Positions 8,340 to 17,417 of a stretch of 64,000 nt of DNA are shown here, in pieces. The position numbers and the translations under genes are program-made. A model generated the notes under the pieces. It had not been told where the DNA came from. It worked only from the letters and a program-made list of their open reading frames with translations, and made no database searches. Every line of letters starts with the position of its first letter. Position 1 is the first letter of the stretch. Origin of the DNA: DSBG01 sp049975365 (GTDB lineage Bacteria; Desulfobacterota; Desulfomonilia; UBA1062); contig JBNGDS010000002.1 in NCBI GenBank assembly GCA_049975365.1, positions 46,736-110,735 of the forward strand, in the 5' to 3' direction.

Positions 8340-8442
8340 CCTCCCCCTCCTGCTGCTACAGTACCCTGACCGTCCTGCACGAAAAAGACAGATGTCATGG
8401 TCCCCGTGTGTCCGTATCCGCCCGAGAGGGGTGTAAAAAAGA

Positions 8443-8462
8443 CGGGAACAGGAACCCGGGGC
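8443..8462 (-). terminator. Weak candidate terminator after rph-rdgB
   Basis: On the minus strand, just past the rdgB stop, a short CGGG/CCCG stem is followed by TCTTTTTT. The stem is only four clear base pairs, so the call is tentative. Confidence 0.35.
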
Positions 8463-8469
8463 AGGCTGT

Positions 8470-9060
8470 TCAGATATGTCCGGATGATCTGAGCATCTCC
8501 CGCACAGCTATGAGAGCCTTTCGCCTGTGGCTCCTCGCGTTCTTCTCATCGGGGGTCATCTGCGCGAAGGTCTTTCCCGCAGATGGATCGTAGAACACGG
8601 GATCGTACCCGAACCCTTTATCCCCGAGGGGGTGGGCAAGGATCACTCCCTCGCACTGGCCTGAGGCCGTGAGGATGTGCTCGGGTGAAAACGCGACGGC
8701 GACCACACAGAAAAACCGTGCACTCCTGTTTTCCACACCCGCCAGATTCCTGAGCAGCAGATCCATGTTTTCCGCATCCGTGGCATTCTCTCCGGCGTAG
8801 CGTGCTGAAAAGACCCCGGGGCTCCCGCCCAGAGCATCAACACTCAAGCCTGAGTCATCTGCCAGGCACGGAACTCCTGTAGCCCTGTTCCAGGCTACGG
8901 CCTTCGTAGTTGCATTTTCGGCAAAAGTCGCACCATCTTCTGCCACGTCCACGGATACACCGACGTCTGCTGGGGTAATGAGCGATATCGTTCTGGAAGC
9001 AAGAATCTCCGAGATTTCCCGTATCTTGCCAGGATTCGTCGTGGCAATGAGCAGCTTCAT
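8470..9060 (-). CDS. rdgB: dITP/XTP pyrophosphatase
   Basis: House-cleaning enzyme that hydrolyses XTP, dITP and ITP to monophosphates and keeps them out of nucleic acids. Family motifs are all present in 196 residues: A-T-x-N-P-G-K at the N-terminus (residues 6-12), L-A-D-D-S-G-L (about 70-76), P-G-V-F-S-A-R-Y-A-G and G-F-G-Y-D-P-V-F near residue 150. Its ATG overlaps the rph stop by four bases (ATGA). The rph-rdgB pairing is common across bacteria. Confidence 0.96.
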   Translation of the reverse strand: MKLLIATTNPGKIREISEILASRTISLITPADVGVSVDVAEDGATFAENATTKAVAWNRATGVPCLADDSGLSVDALGGSPGVFSARYAGENATDAENMDLLLRNLAGVENRSARFFCVVAVAFSPEHILTASGQCEGVILAHPLGDKGFGYDPVFYDPSAGKTFAQMTPDEKNARSHRRKALIAVREMLRSSGHI

Positions 9061-9830
9061 TGATGCAGTGCCTGAAGCTGCTTCTCCATGAGTTGTCCAA
9101 TGCCTTTCTTTGCGAGATCCATCATGGTCATCAACTGCTGAAACGAAAAGGGAGACTTCTCGGCTGTGCCCTGGACCTCGATAATGCTGCCCCCCGTGGT
9201 CATGGCCACATTCATGTCGACATCGGCCCGTGAATCTTCCTCATAGTTGAGGTCGAGCATCAGTTCTCCGTCGATCATGCCAACCGAGATGGCGGCAACC
9301 TGTTCGTGGATAGGATTCCTGGCGATCAGCTGTTGCTGGAGTAATGATTGAACGGCATCCGCAAGGGCGACATAGGCACCGGTGATGGACGCGGTACGGG
9401 TTCCTCCATCCGCCTGGATTACATCACAGTCAATCCATATGGTCCTTTCTCCTAAATCCTGGAGGGAAGCCGCGGCCCTGAGACAGCGGCCAATGAGGCG
9501 TTGAATTTCCTGTGTTCTGCCTTTGGGCCTGCCACGGGAGACTTCACGGGTGGTTCTGACCGTGGTGGATGCCGGCAACATCCCATACTCCGCTGTGATC
9601 CACCCCATTCCGGAATTCTTGAGGTGCGGTGGGACCTTGTTCTCGATGTTGGCTGCACAGATAACCTTCGTATCACCGATTTCTATGAGACATGATCCGA
9701 GTGCATGCTTGCAGTACCCCATGGTGATCTCAACGTGACGGATTTCATCAGGGGTTCTGTGATCTGATCTGAGTACGAGCTTTGGTTTCGTGATGCCCTT
9801 GTTCTTCAACAGCTCTTCAATGGACGCCAT
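9057..9830 (-). CDS. rph: Ribonuclease PH
   Basis: Phosphate-dependent 3'-5' exoribonuclease that trims tRNA 3' ends. Typical features: D-x-R-T-P-D-E-I-R near the N-terminus, S-R-G-R-P-K-G-R-T-Q-E-I-Q-R-L-I-G-R (residues ~96-113) and D-C-D-V-I-Q-A-D-G-G-T-R-T, the phosphate-binding and catalytic segment. ATG 9830 (257 residues) has AAAGGG seven bases upstream and is preferred over a TTG at 9851. It is the first gene of the rph-rdgB operon. Confidence 0.96.
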   Translation of the reverse strand: MASIEELLKNKGITKPKLVLRSDHRTPDEIRHVEITMGYCKHALGSCLIEIGDTKVICAANIENKVPPHLKNSGMGWITAEYGMLPASTTVRTTREVSRGRPKGRTQEIQRLIGRCLRAAASLQDLGERTIWIDCDVIQADGGTRTASITGAYVALADAVQSLLQQQLIARNPIHEQVAAISVGMIDGELMLDLNYEEDSRADVDMNVAMTTGGSIIEVQGTAEKSPFSFQQLMTMMDLAKKGIGQLMEKQLQALHQ

Positions 9831-9962
9831 GTGTAACCCTTTCTGGCGCAATTCTACGGGCTGTGAAGAGAGAAGTCAACTGCATTGCTCTAAAAATATC
9901 GGCGCTTGACACCCTCAGCATGTCTCAGGTAAACCCTCATTATTATCTGGAGGATACGCAGT

Positions 9963-11495
9963 GTGAATGTAGTCAGGGGTCTTGCCTTACTCGGTGTCGT
10001 CATCATCTTGACCGCTGCCTTGTTGCTCCCCCTGACGAGTGCTTCACCGCTGGCAGACAGTGAGGCCTGGATCTACCAGTCCATCAGGGAGCTGCAGGCA
10101 TCTCCTGGCATCACACCAACCCTGAACGGGCGAACCCTTGCCGGACAGAATCCGCTGCAGATCCTGTTTTTCTCCCTGCTCCCGTCCCAGGAGCTTTTCT
10201 GGTTCAGACTCCAGATCGTCGTTCTCGGCTGCATACTGGCAGGCATGGTGTTCCTGTTCGGCCTGCGTGTCTTCGATACAATGACTGCCCTCTTCTCGTC
10301 CCTCATCACCATCACGAGCCTCGGATTCATCGACATGTATGGAGCGCTCAAGCCTCTGGCCATGCCGGAAACACTCTCTGTTCTCGCTGTCCTGATCTTT
10401 TCCCTTGCCTACATCGGAAAGGCGGGGAGCTGGTGGTATGTGATCGCCCATATCCTTGCAGGCATTGCCACCATCTCGGGGGGGTGGATCATTCTGGGCT
10501 TTTACATCGCATCCGTCATATTCCTGATCCTCCTGGACCTATCACCCGGGAAACTGCTGGGGATTCATCCCATCTCGGGCATTCTCATCATATCGGGAAT
10601 CACAGCAGTCTTTCTTGCCGGGTATCGCCTCGCAGCAGGTCCGAACATCCTCACGGGGATCCTGTCTCCCGGAGAAGAGACGGGATTTCCCGCCCGGATT
10701 GGAACAGTCTTCACATATCTCCTGCCATGGCTCCCCCTTTTGGTGCCTGCATGGATGTTCGCAGAGAAATCCGTGGACAAGGGAACCTGGCGTGATATGC
10801 TCCCCGTCAAGGTTGCGTTCGGAGTTGGGGTAGCGGCCGTTCTTTTCTCGGCGCGGTGCGAGCCTGCCTTCGCACTGCTCAGCATTCCGTTCTCCGGGCT
10901 GATCATCGGCTACTGGATAGCCCATGGCCTCCCTGTTCAGCAGCCCGGGAAGATTACCCCGGCAGCTCTTGTGCTCACCGGCATCCTTCTCTTCGTCGGT
11001 GCTTTTGCGGCCGGAGTGTGGACCCTCATCAGGGCAGGGGGAGTCCATCTGAGCGATGCTGCCCTCGGGGGAGTGCTCATCGCACTGGGCCTCGCTTTTT
11101 TCATCACGGTTCTCACAACGAGGTATCGGGCGGGGATTCTGATCGGGGTATGTGCCGCGTTCTTCCTGTGCTGGGGAACCCCGATGCTTCATGATCCGCT
11201 TCAGGTCTCAGCTAAAAAGGCGTATATGCACCAGATATCGACGAACGCCCCCCTGCTGGTGTATTCGGACGACCTCCCCATGAGGGGATACCTGGGACTC
11301 GAGGGCATCCGCCCCTTCATCATCGGGCGGGAAACAATTCCCCTGGGGGCGTCAAGCTTTCTTGCCATACGCACCCGGTCTCTCGAAGACGTGCTTGAAA
11401 ATCTGGAACCCCGCATGAACACGACCGTGGTGAGCAGCCTCCTCGGCGAAGCCACCTACGCCCTCATCAAACTCGATCCGAAGATCTCATTCTGA
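9963..11495 (+). CDS. Polytopic membrane protein, GT-C glycosyltransferase-like
   Basis: A 510-residue integral membrane protein with roughly eleven hydrophobic helices and a soluble C-terminal domain (about residues 420-510). The layout, including an acidic motif (A-D-S-E) in the first external loop just after helix 1, resembles the ArnT/PMT (GT39/GT83) class that transfers sugars from polyprenyl-phosphate donors; in that class an Asp in this loop is catalytic. No single motif proves it. It starts with GTG 9963, preceded by GGAGG. Its 3' end overlaps by nine bases the end of another GT-C-like gene on the other strand. Confidence 0.55.
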   Translation: MNVVRGLALLGVVIILTAALLLPLTSASPLADSEAWIYQSIRELQASPGITPTLNGRTLAGQNPLQILFFSLLPSQELFWFRLQIVVLGCILAGMVFLFGLRVFDTMTALFSSLITITSLGFIDMYGALKPLAMPETLSVLAVLIFSLAYIGKAGSWWYVIAHILAGIATISGGWIILGFYIASVIFLILLDLSPGKLLGIHPISGILIISGITAVFLAGYRLAAGPNILTGILSPGEETGFPARIGTVFTYLLPWLPLLVPAWMFAEKSVDKGTWRDMLPVKVAFGVGVAAVLFSARCEPAFALLSIPFSGLIIGYWIAHGLPVQQPGKITPAALVLTGILLFVGAFAAGVWTLIRAGGVHLSDAALGGVLIALGLAFFITVLTTRYRAGILIGVCAAFFLCWGTPMLHDPLQVSAKKAYMHQISTNAPLLVYSDDLPMRGYLGLEGIRPFIIGRETIPLGASSFLAIRTRSLEDVLENLEPRMNTTVVSSLLGEATYALIKLDPKISF

Positions 11496-13367
11496 AGACA
11501 TCGTTCTCTGTGCCGAGAGTTTCTTTGAGAGAGCCTCGAGGAGATCTTCGAGCTTCTCTTTGAGGTCATCATCCTCCAGCAGGGGATAGAGACGTCCATA
11601 GATCTCTATGGCCTTGGAGATATTCCCCATGCTTGTATAGACCCCACCGAGATCCGTGAGCAGCTGCTGGTTGTTGCCCGCATATTCCTCGGCTTTGTTG
11701 AGGAAGGTTCTAGCCTGCACGAAATCGCCCAGTTTCCAGGACATATATCCAAGCCGGTAGTAGCTGACCGCCTGATGAACAGGGCTTCCGAGCTTGTTGC
11801 TTCTCAAGAGTTCGAGGTAGACCTGGTAGGCCTGCTCATGGTCGCCTGCCCCCCAGTACGCGCTGGCGAGGCCCATTTCCGCCTTGGTCAGATCGGGTTT
11901 CAGTTTGAGAGCCTGCTGGTAATTGAAGATGGCATGATCATACTGCCCCATCATCATCTGTGCAAGGGCGAGATTGCTGATGGCAAGGTAGTCGTACGGG
12001 ACCTCCTTTATGGCGGTAAGACAGAGCTTCTGCACCTCCTCATAGCGCCCCTGCTCGAGATAGATGGCTGACAGGTTGACATTCGCAGGGCTGGAGTTTG
12101 GATACTTTGCCAGGGTATCCTCCCAGAGCGTCTGTGCATTCTGCCAGATGTCGTTCTGTCTCACGGTCATGAATGCATACGCCAGAACAATCACGGAGAA
12201 CAGCGCTATTGCGACGAGCATGGGGAATTCCCGTGAAAATCTGCTGTGCTCAAGCCTCCAGTGCCAGAGTCTGGCCAGAGGATACCCGAGAAACACACAC
12301 CAGGAGAGCGACGGCAGCAATGCATACCTGTCCGCCATGGTCTGGGATATGGGGAAGAGATGGGAAACAGGCAGGAGGAAGATGTAGTACCATGCCACGA
12401 AAACCGCATAGAGGTAGTGCTTCTTCAAAAACGCTGCAATCGCGCTCACGATCAGGATGACGTTGAGTGCCACGAACACCCATGCCTGCCAGGAGATCGG
12501 ATCTGCATGGAGCACTATGGGATAGTCTGCCGAAAAGTTGATGGTGAATCCGATGAGCGAGATGTAGGAGATGAATATCTGGGACACTGCAAGGAGGTTT
12601 GTCCAGAACGACCCCCCATGGTACGGCTTCACCCCTCCAATGGAGATCATCATGGTCAGAAGCCAGACAGTCATGGGAACGACAATGATGAGCATGGGGA
12701 TGTAGATGAACGCCCTCCTCCTCCAGAACGTTGTGTCCTTCTGCCTGGCCTGGAGGGCAATGTCCAGCATCACCATCACGGCAGGAACTACCAGTGCAGT
12801 GGGCTTCGAGAGAACCGCAAGCAGAAGCAGGACAACACTGAGAAGGTAACACCATCCCTTCCCTGCCCTGGCCTTCATGAACGCCCACAGGCTCAAGAAG
12901 GTGAAAATGCCCAGCAACGGTTCTTTCCGGGCGTAGAGCCAGGCCACAGCCTCCACATGGACCGGGTGGACGGCAAAGATCACCGTGGACAGTCCTGCCC
13001 AGGTAAAAGACAGTGCCTCGTCATGCACGAACGCCCTGAAGAGCTCCAGAAGGAAAATCCAGCATGCAATCACCATCAGCAGGTAGAGAAGGATACTGTG
13101 CAGGTGCATCCCGAGAACAATGTGCTCTCCCCAGAGGGCGAAGTCTATCATGTAGGACAGGTCTCTGACGGGCTGAAACGTGGATCTCGTGCTCACGGAA
13201 AGCACGTCTGCGAGATTTTCGAGGCTCACTCCCTGAATGGCTTGTCTGCTGAACAGCGCTGGGTCATCCCAGTTCGTGGGGCTGTTGTCCAGGATATTGA
13301 AATAGATTCCGAAGACAAGTACACAGAGCAGAGCAACGAACATTCCATATGATGTGGATTTTCTCAT
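11487..13367 (-). CDS. TMTC-like membrane glycosyltransferase with TPR repeats
   Basis: A 626-residue protein with about eleven membrane helices followed by a C-terminal block of tetratricopeptide repeats (about residues 420-610). The first loop has N-W-D-D-P, and a following segment H-P-V-H-V-E-A-V-A-W-L-Y-A-R-K-E matches the hallmark of the TMTC/DUF1736 group of GT-C O-mannosyltransferase-like proteins. I chose ATG 13367, preceded by a strong GGAGAGAGG, over an upstream ATG 69 bases earlier. Function is probably protein or envelope glycosylation (inference from family). Confidence 0.7.
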   Translation of the reverse strand: MRKSTSYGMFVALLCVLVFGIYFNILDNSPTNWDDPALFSRQAIQGVSLENLADVLSVSTRSTFQPVRDLSYMIDFALWGEHIVLGMHLHSILLYLLMVIACWIFLLELFRAFVHDEALSFTWAGLSTVIFAVHPVHVEAVAWLYARKEPLLGIFTFLSLWAFMKARAGKGWCYLLSVVLLLLAVLSKPTALVVPAVMVMLDIALQARQKDTTFWRRRAFIYIPMLIIVVPMTVWLLTMMISIGGVKPYHGGSFWTNLLAVSQIFISYISLIGFTINFSADYPIVLHADPISWQAWVFVALNVILIVSAIAAFLKKHYLYAVFVAWYYIFLLPVSHLFPISQTMADRYALLPSLSWCVFLGYPLARLWHWRLEHSRFSREFPMLVAIALFSVIVLAYAFMTVRQNDIWQNAQTLWEDTLAKYPNSSPANVNLSAIYLEQGRYEEVQKLCLTAIKEVPYDYLAISNLALAQMMMGQYDHAIFNYQQALKLKPDLTKAEMGLASAYWGAGDHEQAYQVYLELLRSNKLGSPVHQAVSYYRLGYMSWKLGDFVQARTFLNKAEEYAGNNQQLLTDLGGVYTSMGNISKAIEIYGRLYPLLEDDDLKEKLEDLLEALSKKLSAQRTMSSE

Positions 13368-13455
13368 ACCTCTCTCCTCGGCTTTTCCACGGAAACGGCA
13401 CTGAGTCATCGCCTTCCCGGTTCTGTCAGTCCCCACATGCCCAAGCGTTCAGAGC

Positions 13456-13484
13456 TTGAGTGAGAATACCATTGAATGTATACT
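13456..13484 (+). promoter_or_regulatory. Distal sigma-70-type promoter before the aminotransferase
   Basis: TTGAGT (13456-13461), 17 bases, TATACT (13479-13484). Transcription would start near 13491 and give a leader of about 168 bases. Confidence 0.55.
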
Positions 13485-13601
13485 GCCACAACCAGCGAAT
13501 CGATCTCTGCCAAAGGCTCATTCTTCCGGCAACCTTCAGGCCCTCGTGCAGATCCCATGATTTCACCTTTCGGACGTATGGTTTCTGGGCATGAGCTCCT
13601 C

Positions 13602-13630
13602 TGTACAAGTGTCAACCCGGCTGATATAGT
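13602..13630 (+). promoter_or_regulatory. Proximal promoter of the aminotransferase
   Basis: TGTACA (13602-13607), 17 bases, TATAGT (13625-13630); predicted start about 13637, 22 bases ahead of the chosen ATG. Confidence 0.5.
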
Positions 13631-13658
13631 GAGGTTCATCACTGAACAAGGGGCATGT

Positions 13659-14813
13659 ATGACAGTTTCGAGAAAAATGACAGGATATCTGAAAAGTGCT
13701 TCGTGGATCCGAAAAATGTTCGAGGAAGGGACCTACCTGAAATCCATTCATGGAAGCGAGAATGTGTTTGACTTCAGCCTGGGGAATCCTGATCTCTCAC
13801 CTCCCAGTGAGGTCCTCGATACCATGGCCTCGCTGTGCAGGAGCATGCAGCATGGGTATATGCCGAATGCAGGCTATCCCGACGTGAGGAAGACCATAGC
13901 ATCCCACGCATCGTCTCTTCATGGTGTCGATTTTTCCGGTGACGACATCGTCATGTCCTGCGGTGCGGGAGGAGGACTCAATGTTGTCCTGAAATCAATC
14001 CTGGATCCAGGGGATGAGGTGATCGTCCTGTCTCCATATTTCGTCGAGTATGGCTTCTACGTGGAAAATCATGGTGGAATCCTTGTGGATGCCCCCTGTG
14101 ACGAACATTTTCTCCCCTCGCCCGAGACGATCTCGAGAGCGATTACTCATCGAACCAAGGCCGTCATTCTGAATACGCCGAACAATCCCTCCGGGAGGGT
14201 GTATCCCGAGGAGATCCTCCGGGAAATGGGCGATCTGCTGAAGCGGCACCCGTCAATTCTCGTGATCTCAGATGAACCCTACAGGGCGATTGTGTATGAT
14301 GACATTGCCGTTCCGTCCATACCGGCCATCTTCCCGAACTCCGTCGTGATCACGTCCGCATCAAAGGAACTCTCCCTGGCAGGAGAGCGGATTGGATACA
14401 TAGCAGTGAGCCCCCTGGCTGATGACAGGGATGCGCTCCTAGGGTCCCTGATCCTTGCCACCCGAATCCTCGGATTCGTGAATGCTCCGGCCCTGATGCA
14501 ACGGGTCTTTGCCCAGTGCATCAGCAGCAATGTCGATGTGTCCGTCTATCAGAGGCGAAGGGATCTCTTCATGTCCATCCTGGATGATGCAGGGCTCACC
14601 TATGCACAGCCCGAGGGAACATTTTACCTGTTCGTCCGTTCCCCTATCGAAGACGATGTTGCCTTCTGCAGTGCACTTCTGCAGGAAAAGATCCTCGCGG
14701 TACCTGGAAAGGGTTTTGGTCGCGGGGGCTATGTCCGGTTTGCCTACTGTGTTGAGGAAGCAGTGATCAGAGGCGCTGCCCCCGGCATCAAAAAGGTGGT
14801 TGCAAACCTATAG
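13659..14813 (+). CDS. Class I/II PLP-dependent aminotransferase
   Basis: Fold-type I aminotransferase of the aspartate-aminotransferase superfamily. From ATG 13659 (384 residues) the motifs are G-Y-P-D-V-R-K (73-79), N-T-P-N-N-P-S-G (172-179), the PLP-contacting Asp205 in I-S-D-E-P-Y, and the Schiff-base Lys236 in S-A-S-K-E-L-S-L. The C-terminal part has F-Y-L-F-V and a final arginine-containing R-F-A-Y-C segment. AAGGGG lies five bases before the start. Substrate cannot be told from sequence; neighbours give no pathway hint. Confidence 0.88.
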   Translation: MTVSRKMTGYLKSASWIRKMFEEGTYLKSIHGSENVFDFSLGNPDLSPPSEVLDTMASLCRSMQHGYMPNAGYPDVRKTIASHASSLHGVDFSGDDIVMSCGAGGGLNVVLKSILDPGDEVIVLSPYFVEYGFYVENHGGILVDAPCDEHFLPSPETISRAITHRTKAVILNTPNNPSGRVYPEEILREMGDLLKRHPSILVISDEPYRAIVYDDIAVPSIPAIFPNSVVITSASKELSLAGERIGYIAVSPLADDRDALLGSLILATRILGFVNAPALMQRVFAQCISSNVDVSVYQRRRDLFMSILDDAGLTYAQPEGTFYLFVRSPIEDDVAFCSALLQEKILAVPGKGFGRGGYVRFAYCVEEAVIRGAAPGIKKVVANL

Positions 14814-14834
14814 AACTCCGGCTGATGCTCATGC

Positions 14835-15269
14835 TCAGAATGGGATGTCATCAAATTCCTGAGAGCCGCCCACTCCGTCATTGGGTCCGAATTCAGGGCC
14901 TTCCTGGACTTCTTCACCTCCCCTGTCAGCGGAGTCCATGGCGGTGAGAATCTGCATCTGGTTTGCGATGATCTCGGTGGTATACCGCTTGTTGCCGTCT
15001 CTGTCATCCCACTGTCTGGTTTGGAGCCGTCCTTCGACGTAGACCAGTTTTCCTTTTGAAAGCAGCTTCGCGCATGTCTCGGCAAGTTTCCCCCAGGTCA
15101 CTATCCTGTGCCACTCTGTCCGTTCCTGCCGCTCTCCGTTTTGATCCGTCCACACCTCGTTGGTAGCCAGAGTGAAATTTGTTACCGCCCTGCCGTTCGG
15201 TGTAAATCTCATTTCCGGGTCTCTCCCCAGCCGTCCGATGAGAAAAACCTTATTTACGGAACCTGCCAT
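14835..15269 (-). CDS. ssb: Single-stranded DNA-binding protein
   Basis: SSB binds and protects single-stranded DNA in replication, recombination and repair. The OB-fold spans about residues 3-108 (V-N-K-V-F-L-I-G-R-L-G at the start, G-K-L-V-Y-V-E-G-R-L) and the protein ends in the acidic interaction tip D-D-I-P-F. ATG 15269 (144 residues) with GGAGG just upstream is preferred to an earlier in-frame start. It is monocistronic and converges on the aminotransferase gene. Confidence 0.96.
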   Translation of the reverse strand: MAGSVNKVFLIGRLGRDPEMRFTPNGRAVTNFTLATNEVWTDQNGERQERTEWHRIVTWGKLAETCAKLLSKGKLVYVEGRLQTRQWDDRDGNKRYTTEIIANQMQILTAMDSADRGGEEVQEGPEFGPNDGVGGSQEFDDIPF

Positions 15270-15451
15270 AGCACCCTCCTCCCTTTCCATGAGACCTACC
15301 CTGCTTTGAGATACCAAGTCAAGCATCCAGATCTCTTTTTCGTGGTCTCCCCTCCCAGGGACACGACCGGAAGAGGGAACCGTAACGGGACAGTGTGCCT
15401 GTTCACCTCAAGAGAAGGAGAATACGAGGTGTACGATACGGGGATACTTGC

Positions 15452-15480
15452 TTGACACCTTCATACCCCTACGGTACATC
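15452..15480 (+). promoter_or_regulatory. Probable promoter of the kds-lpt-rpoN operon
   Basis: TTGACA (15452-15457), 17 bases, TACATC (15475-15480). The -35 is perfect and the -10 weak. The leader would be about 74 bases. Confidence 0.5.
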
Positions 15481-15560
15481 TGCTACAGAAAAAGCTCTGC
15501 TCAAGGCGAGATGATGCGACCAATCGTTGGGGGCATCGCTTAGAGAATACATTGGAGACG

Positions 15561-16403
15561 ATGAGTCAACACGTGGTACAAAGGAAGGCAATGCAGGCTG
15601 TACAGGTAGCAACAGTATCCATTGGCAGGGGGGATCTCGTGCTGATTGCCGGCCCGTGCGTGATCGAATCACGGGACCACGCGAGATTCCTGGCAGAAAC
15701 ACTGCAGGAGATCTCTGCACGCGCAGGGGTCCCCTTTATCTTCAAGGCGTCGTTCGACAAGGCGAACCGCTCCTCCATCGATTCGTACCGTGGCCCCGGC
15801 CTGGAAAAAGGACTGGAGATCCTCTCCGGCATCAGGCAGGAATTCGGCCTGCCCGTCACCTCGGATATCCACGATCCCGAACAGGCCCGGCCGGCATCAC
15901 AGGCCCTGGATCTCATTCAGATACCCGCTTTCCTGTGCAGGCAGACTGACATGCTTCTGGCTGCCGGGAAGACCGGCCTGCCAGTCAATATCAAGAAAGG
16001 GCAGTTCATGGCGCCATGGGACATGGCAAACGTGATCAAGAAAATCGAAAGCACGGGGAACCATGGGATCATCGTCACCGAGCGGGGGACCTCCTTCGGA
16101 TACAACAATCTCGTATGCGACATGAGAAGCCTGGGAGTCATGCGATCCATGGGCAGGCCTGTCGTTCTCGATGTGACCCACAGTCTTCAACTCCCCGGCG
16201 GGAAGGGATCATCTTCCGATGGGAATCGGGAATTCATTGCCCCACTCGCCCGGGCAGGCGTGGCATTCGGTGTGGATGCACTGTTCATGGAAGTTCACGA
16301 CAACCCAGATGACGCATTGAGCGATGGGCCGAACTCCTTTCCCCTCAAGGATCTGGAGACACTCCTCGTTCAGCTGAAAGAAATCCATTCGGTGGTCCCA
16401 TGA
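15561..16403 (+). CDS. kdsA: KDO-8-phosphate synthase
   Basis: Condenses arabinose-5-phosphate and phosphoenolpyruvate to KDO-8-phosphate, the committed step of the inner-core sugar of lipopolysaccharide. Visible motifs are I-A-G-P-C-V-I-E-S, F-K-A-S-F-D-K-A-N-R-S-S, P-V-T-S-D-I-H, K-K-G-Q-F and the D-V-T-H-S-L-Q-L-P-G-G strand. The N-terminus is uncertain: ATG 15561 has GGAG only three bases away, TTG 15552 and ATG 15591 (with AAGGAAGG) are alternatives. It opens the kdsA-kdsC-lptCAB-rpoN-hpf-ptsN operon and overlaps kdsC by four bases. KdsD, which makes its substrate, is encoded at 42-43 kb. Confidence 0.96.
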   Translation: MSQHVVQRKAMQAVQVATVSIGRGDLVLIAGPCVIESRDHARFLAETLQEISARAGVPFIFKASFDKANRSSIDSYRGPGLEKGLEILSGIRQEFGLPVTSDIHDPEQARPASQALDLIQIPAFLCRQTDMLLAAGKTGLPVNIKKGQFMAPWDMANVIKKIESTGNHGIIVTERGTSFGYNNLVCDMRSLGVMRSMGRPVVLDVTHSLQLPGGKGSSSDGNREFIAPLARAGVAFGVDALFMEVHDNPDDALSDGPNSFPLKDLETLLVQLKEIHSVVP

Positions 16404-16903
16404 AAAAGATTTCCGTACTGGTTCTTGACGTCGATGGCGTGCTCACTGATTCCAGAGTCTACTACACGGACCAGGGATCCGAGATCAAGGCCTTCAACAT
16501 CAAGGACGGCCACGGGCTGAAGCTTCTCATGAGGGCAGGGATCGAGGTGGCGCTCATTACCGGGAGAACATCCGAGGCGCTGCGTCACCGTGCAGCAGAT
16601 CTCGGTATCCGCCATGTCACGCAGGGGGCCAAAGACAAGCGTGCTGCCCTTCAGGAACTCTCCCGGACCCTGGGAGTGGCCACGACCGACATGGCCTACA
16701 TGGGCGATGATGTTGTGGATCTCCCTGCCATAGCACTGTGCGGAATGAGCTTTGCACCCTCAGATGCTGTGGAAATGGTCAAAGAAAGGGTTGATGTCGT
16801 CACCTCGTTGCGGGGAGGCCACGGGGCAGTGAGAGAGGTCGTGGAATTCATCCTGAAGGAGCTCAATCTCTTCGACTCGGTGATGGAGCGATATGTGGTA
16901 TAA
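16400..16903 (+). CDS. kdsC: KDO-8-phosphate phosphatase
   Basis: HAD-superfamily phosphatase releasing KDO from KDO-8-phosphate. It has the catalytic D-V-D-G-V-L-T-D motif (residues 10-17), I-T-G-R-T-S motif II, a lysine in G-A-K-D-K, and M-G-D-D-V-V-D-L motif IV. With 167 residues it is the C0-cap type expected for KdsC. It overlaps kdsA by ATGA at its start and lptC by 11 bases at its end. Confidence 0.96.
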   Translation: MKKISVLVLDVDGVLTDSRVYYTDQGSEIKAFNIKDGHGLKLLMRAGIEVALITGRTSEALRHRAADLGIRHVTQGAKDKRAALQELSRTLGVATTDMAYMGDDVVDLPAIALCGMSFAPSDAVEMVKERVDVVTSLRGGHGAVREVVEFILKELNLFDSVMERYVV

Positions 16904-17417
16904 GTGGCTCACCATCCCGGCGGCAATCGCGGCTCTCTTTGTGCTGTTTTCAGGCCCGGAGAAAACCACGACCACGGCGGACCAGGCCCCGGTACTCCGT
17001 CGCGCATCAAATGTTGTGCTGTTCGAGCATGCCGATGATGGATCTCGCTCCATTTCCATTTCCGCCCGGGAGGTGATGGAAAAGAGCGACAAAACTGCGT
17101 ACCTGGCAGATTTTGACATCTCGAGTTCAACCGGTCTCCGTATCAGGGGCACGCACGCCCGGTACAATTTCGAGCGTTCTCTTCTCGAGGTCGAGGGATT
17201 GGTGTCCGTTGAGACCACCGACGGAGTGGAGGGAACACTCAACGGCCTGAGCTGGGATCGTGAAGCGAATATCGCCTCTACGGACAACCCCCTCAGGCTC
17301 ACAGGTCCCCAGGGGATCATACAAGCGAACAGGGCCACGTTTCAAGACGATTTTACCCTGATTCAGTTCAGCGGCGGAGTACATGCAAAGATATCTCCTG
17401 ATATGCTTCGTTCTTAG
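16893..17417 (+). CDS. lptC: LPS export protein LptC
   Basis: Bitopic inner-membrane protein that passes lipopolysaccharide from LptB2FG to LptA. One N-terminal helix (about residues 5-20) is followed by a periplasmic beta-jellyroll with the repeating strand pattern of the family; sequence is weakly conserved, as usual for LptC. The position between kdsC and lptA is diagnostic. It overlaps kdsC by 11 bases and lptA by 35 bases. Confidence 0.88.
   Translation: MWYKWLTIPAAIAALFVLFSGPEKTTTTADQAPVLRRASNVVLFEHADDGSRSISISAREVMEKSDKTAYLADFDISSSTGLRIRGTHARYNFERSLLEVEGLVSVETTDGVEGTLNGLSWDREANIASTDNPLRLTGPQGIIQANRATFQDDFTLIQFSGGVHAKISPDMLRS

Larger units (their letters stand above)
13368..13658. other. 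291-base divergent intergenic region with two promoters
   Basis: The region separates the TPR membrane protein gene from the aminotransferase gene. It holds two rightward promoter-like sequences (13456-13484 and 13602-13630). The aminotransferase frame is open through much of it, but without a ribosome-binding site or conserved protein sequence, so I treat it as leader. Confidence 0.55.

Noticed and set aside
12246..13352. Long plus-strand open frame (368 codons) opposite the TMTC-like gene
   Set aside because: Its Pro/Gln/His/Arg-rich sequence is a mirror of the GC-biased codons of the real gene; no family resemblance.
15511..15543. Ten-codon upstream ORF before kdsA
   Set aside because: Ribosome-binding site is too close to its ATG, and the peptide gives no hint of an attenuation function.
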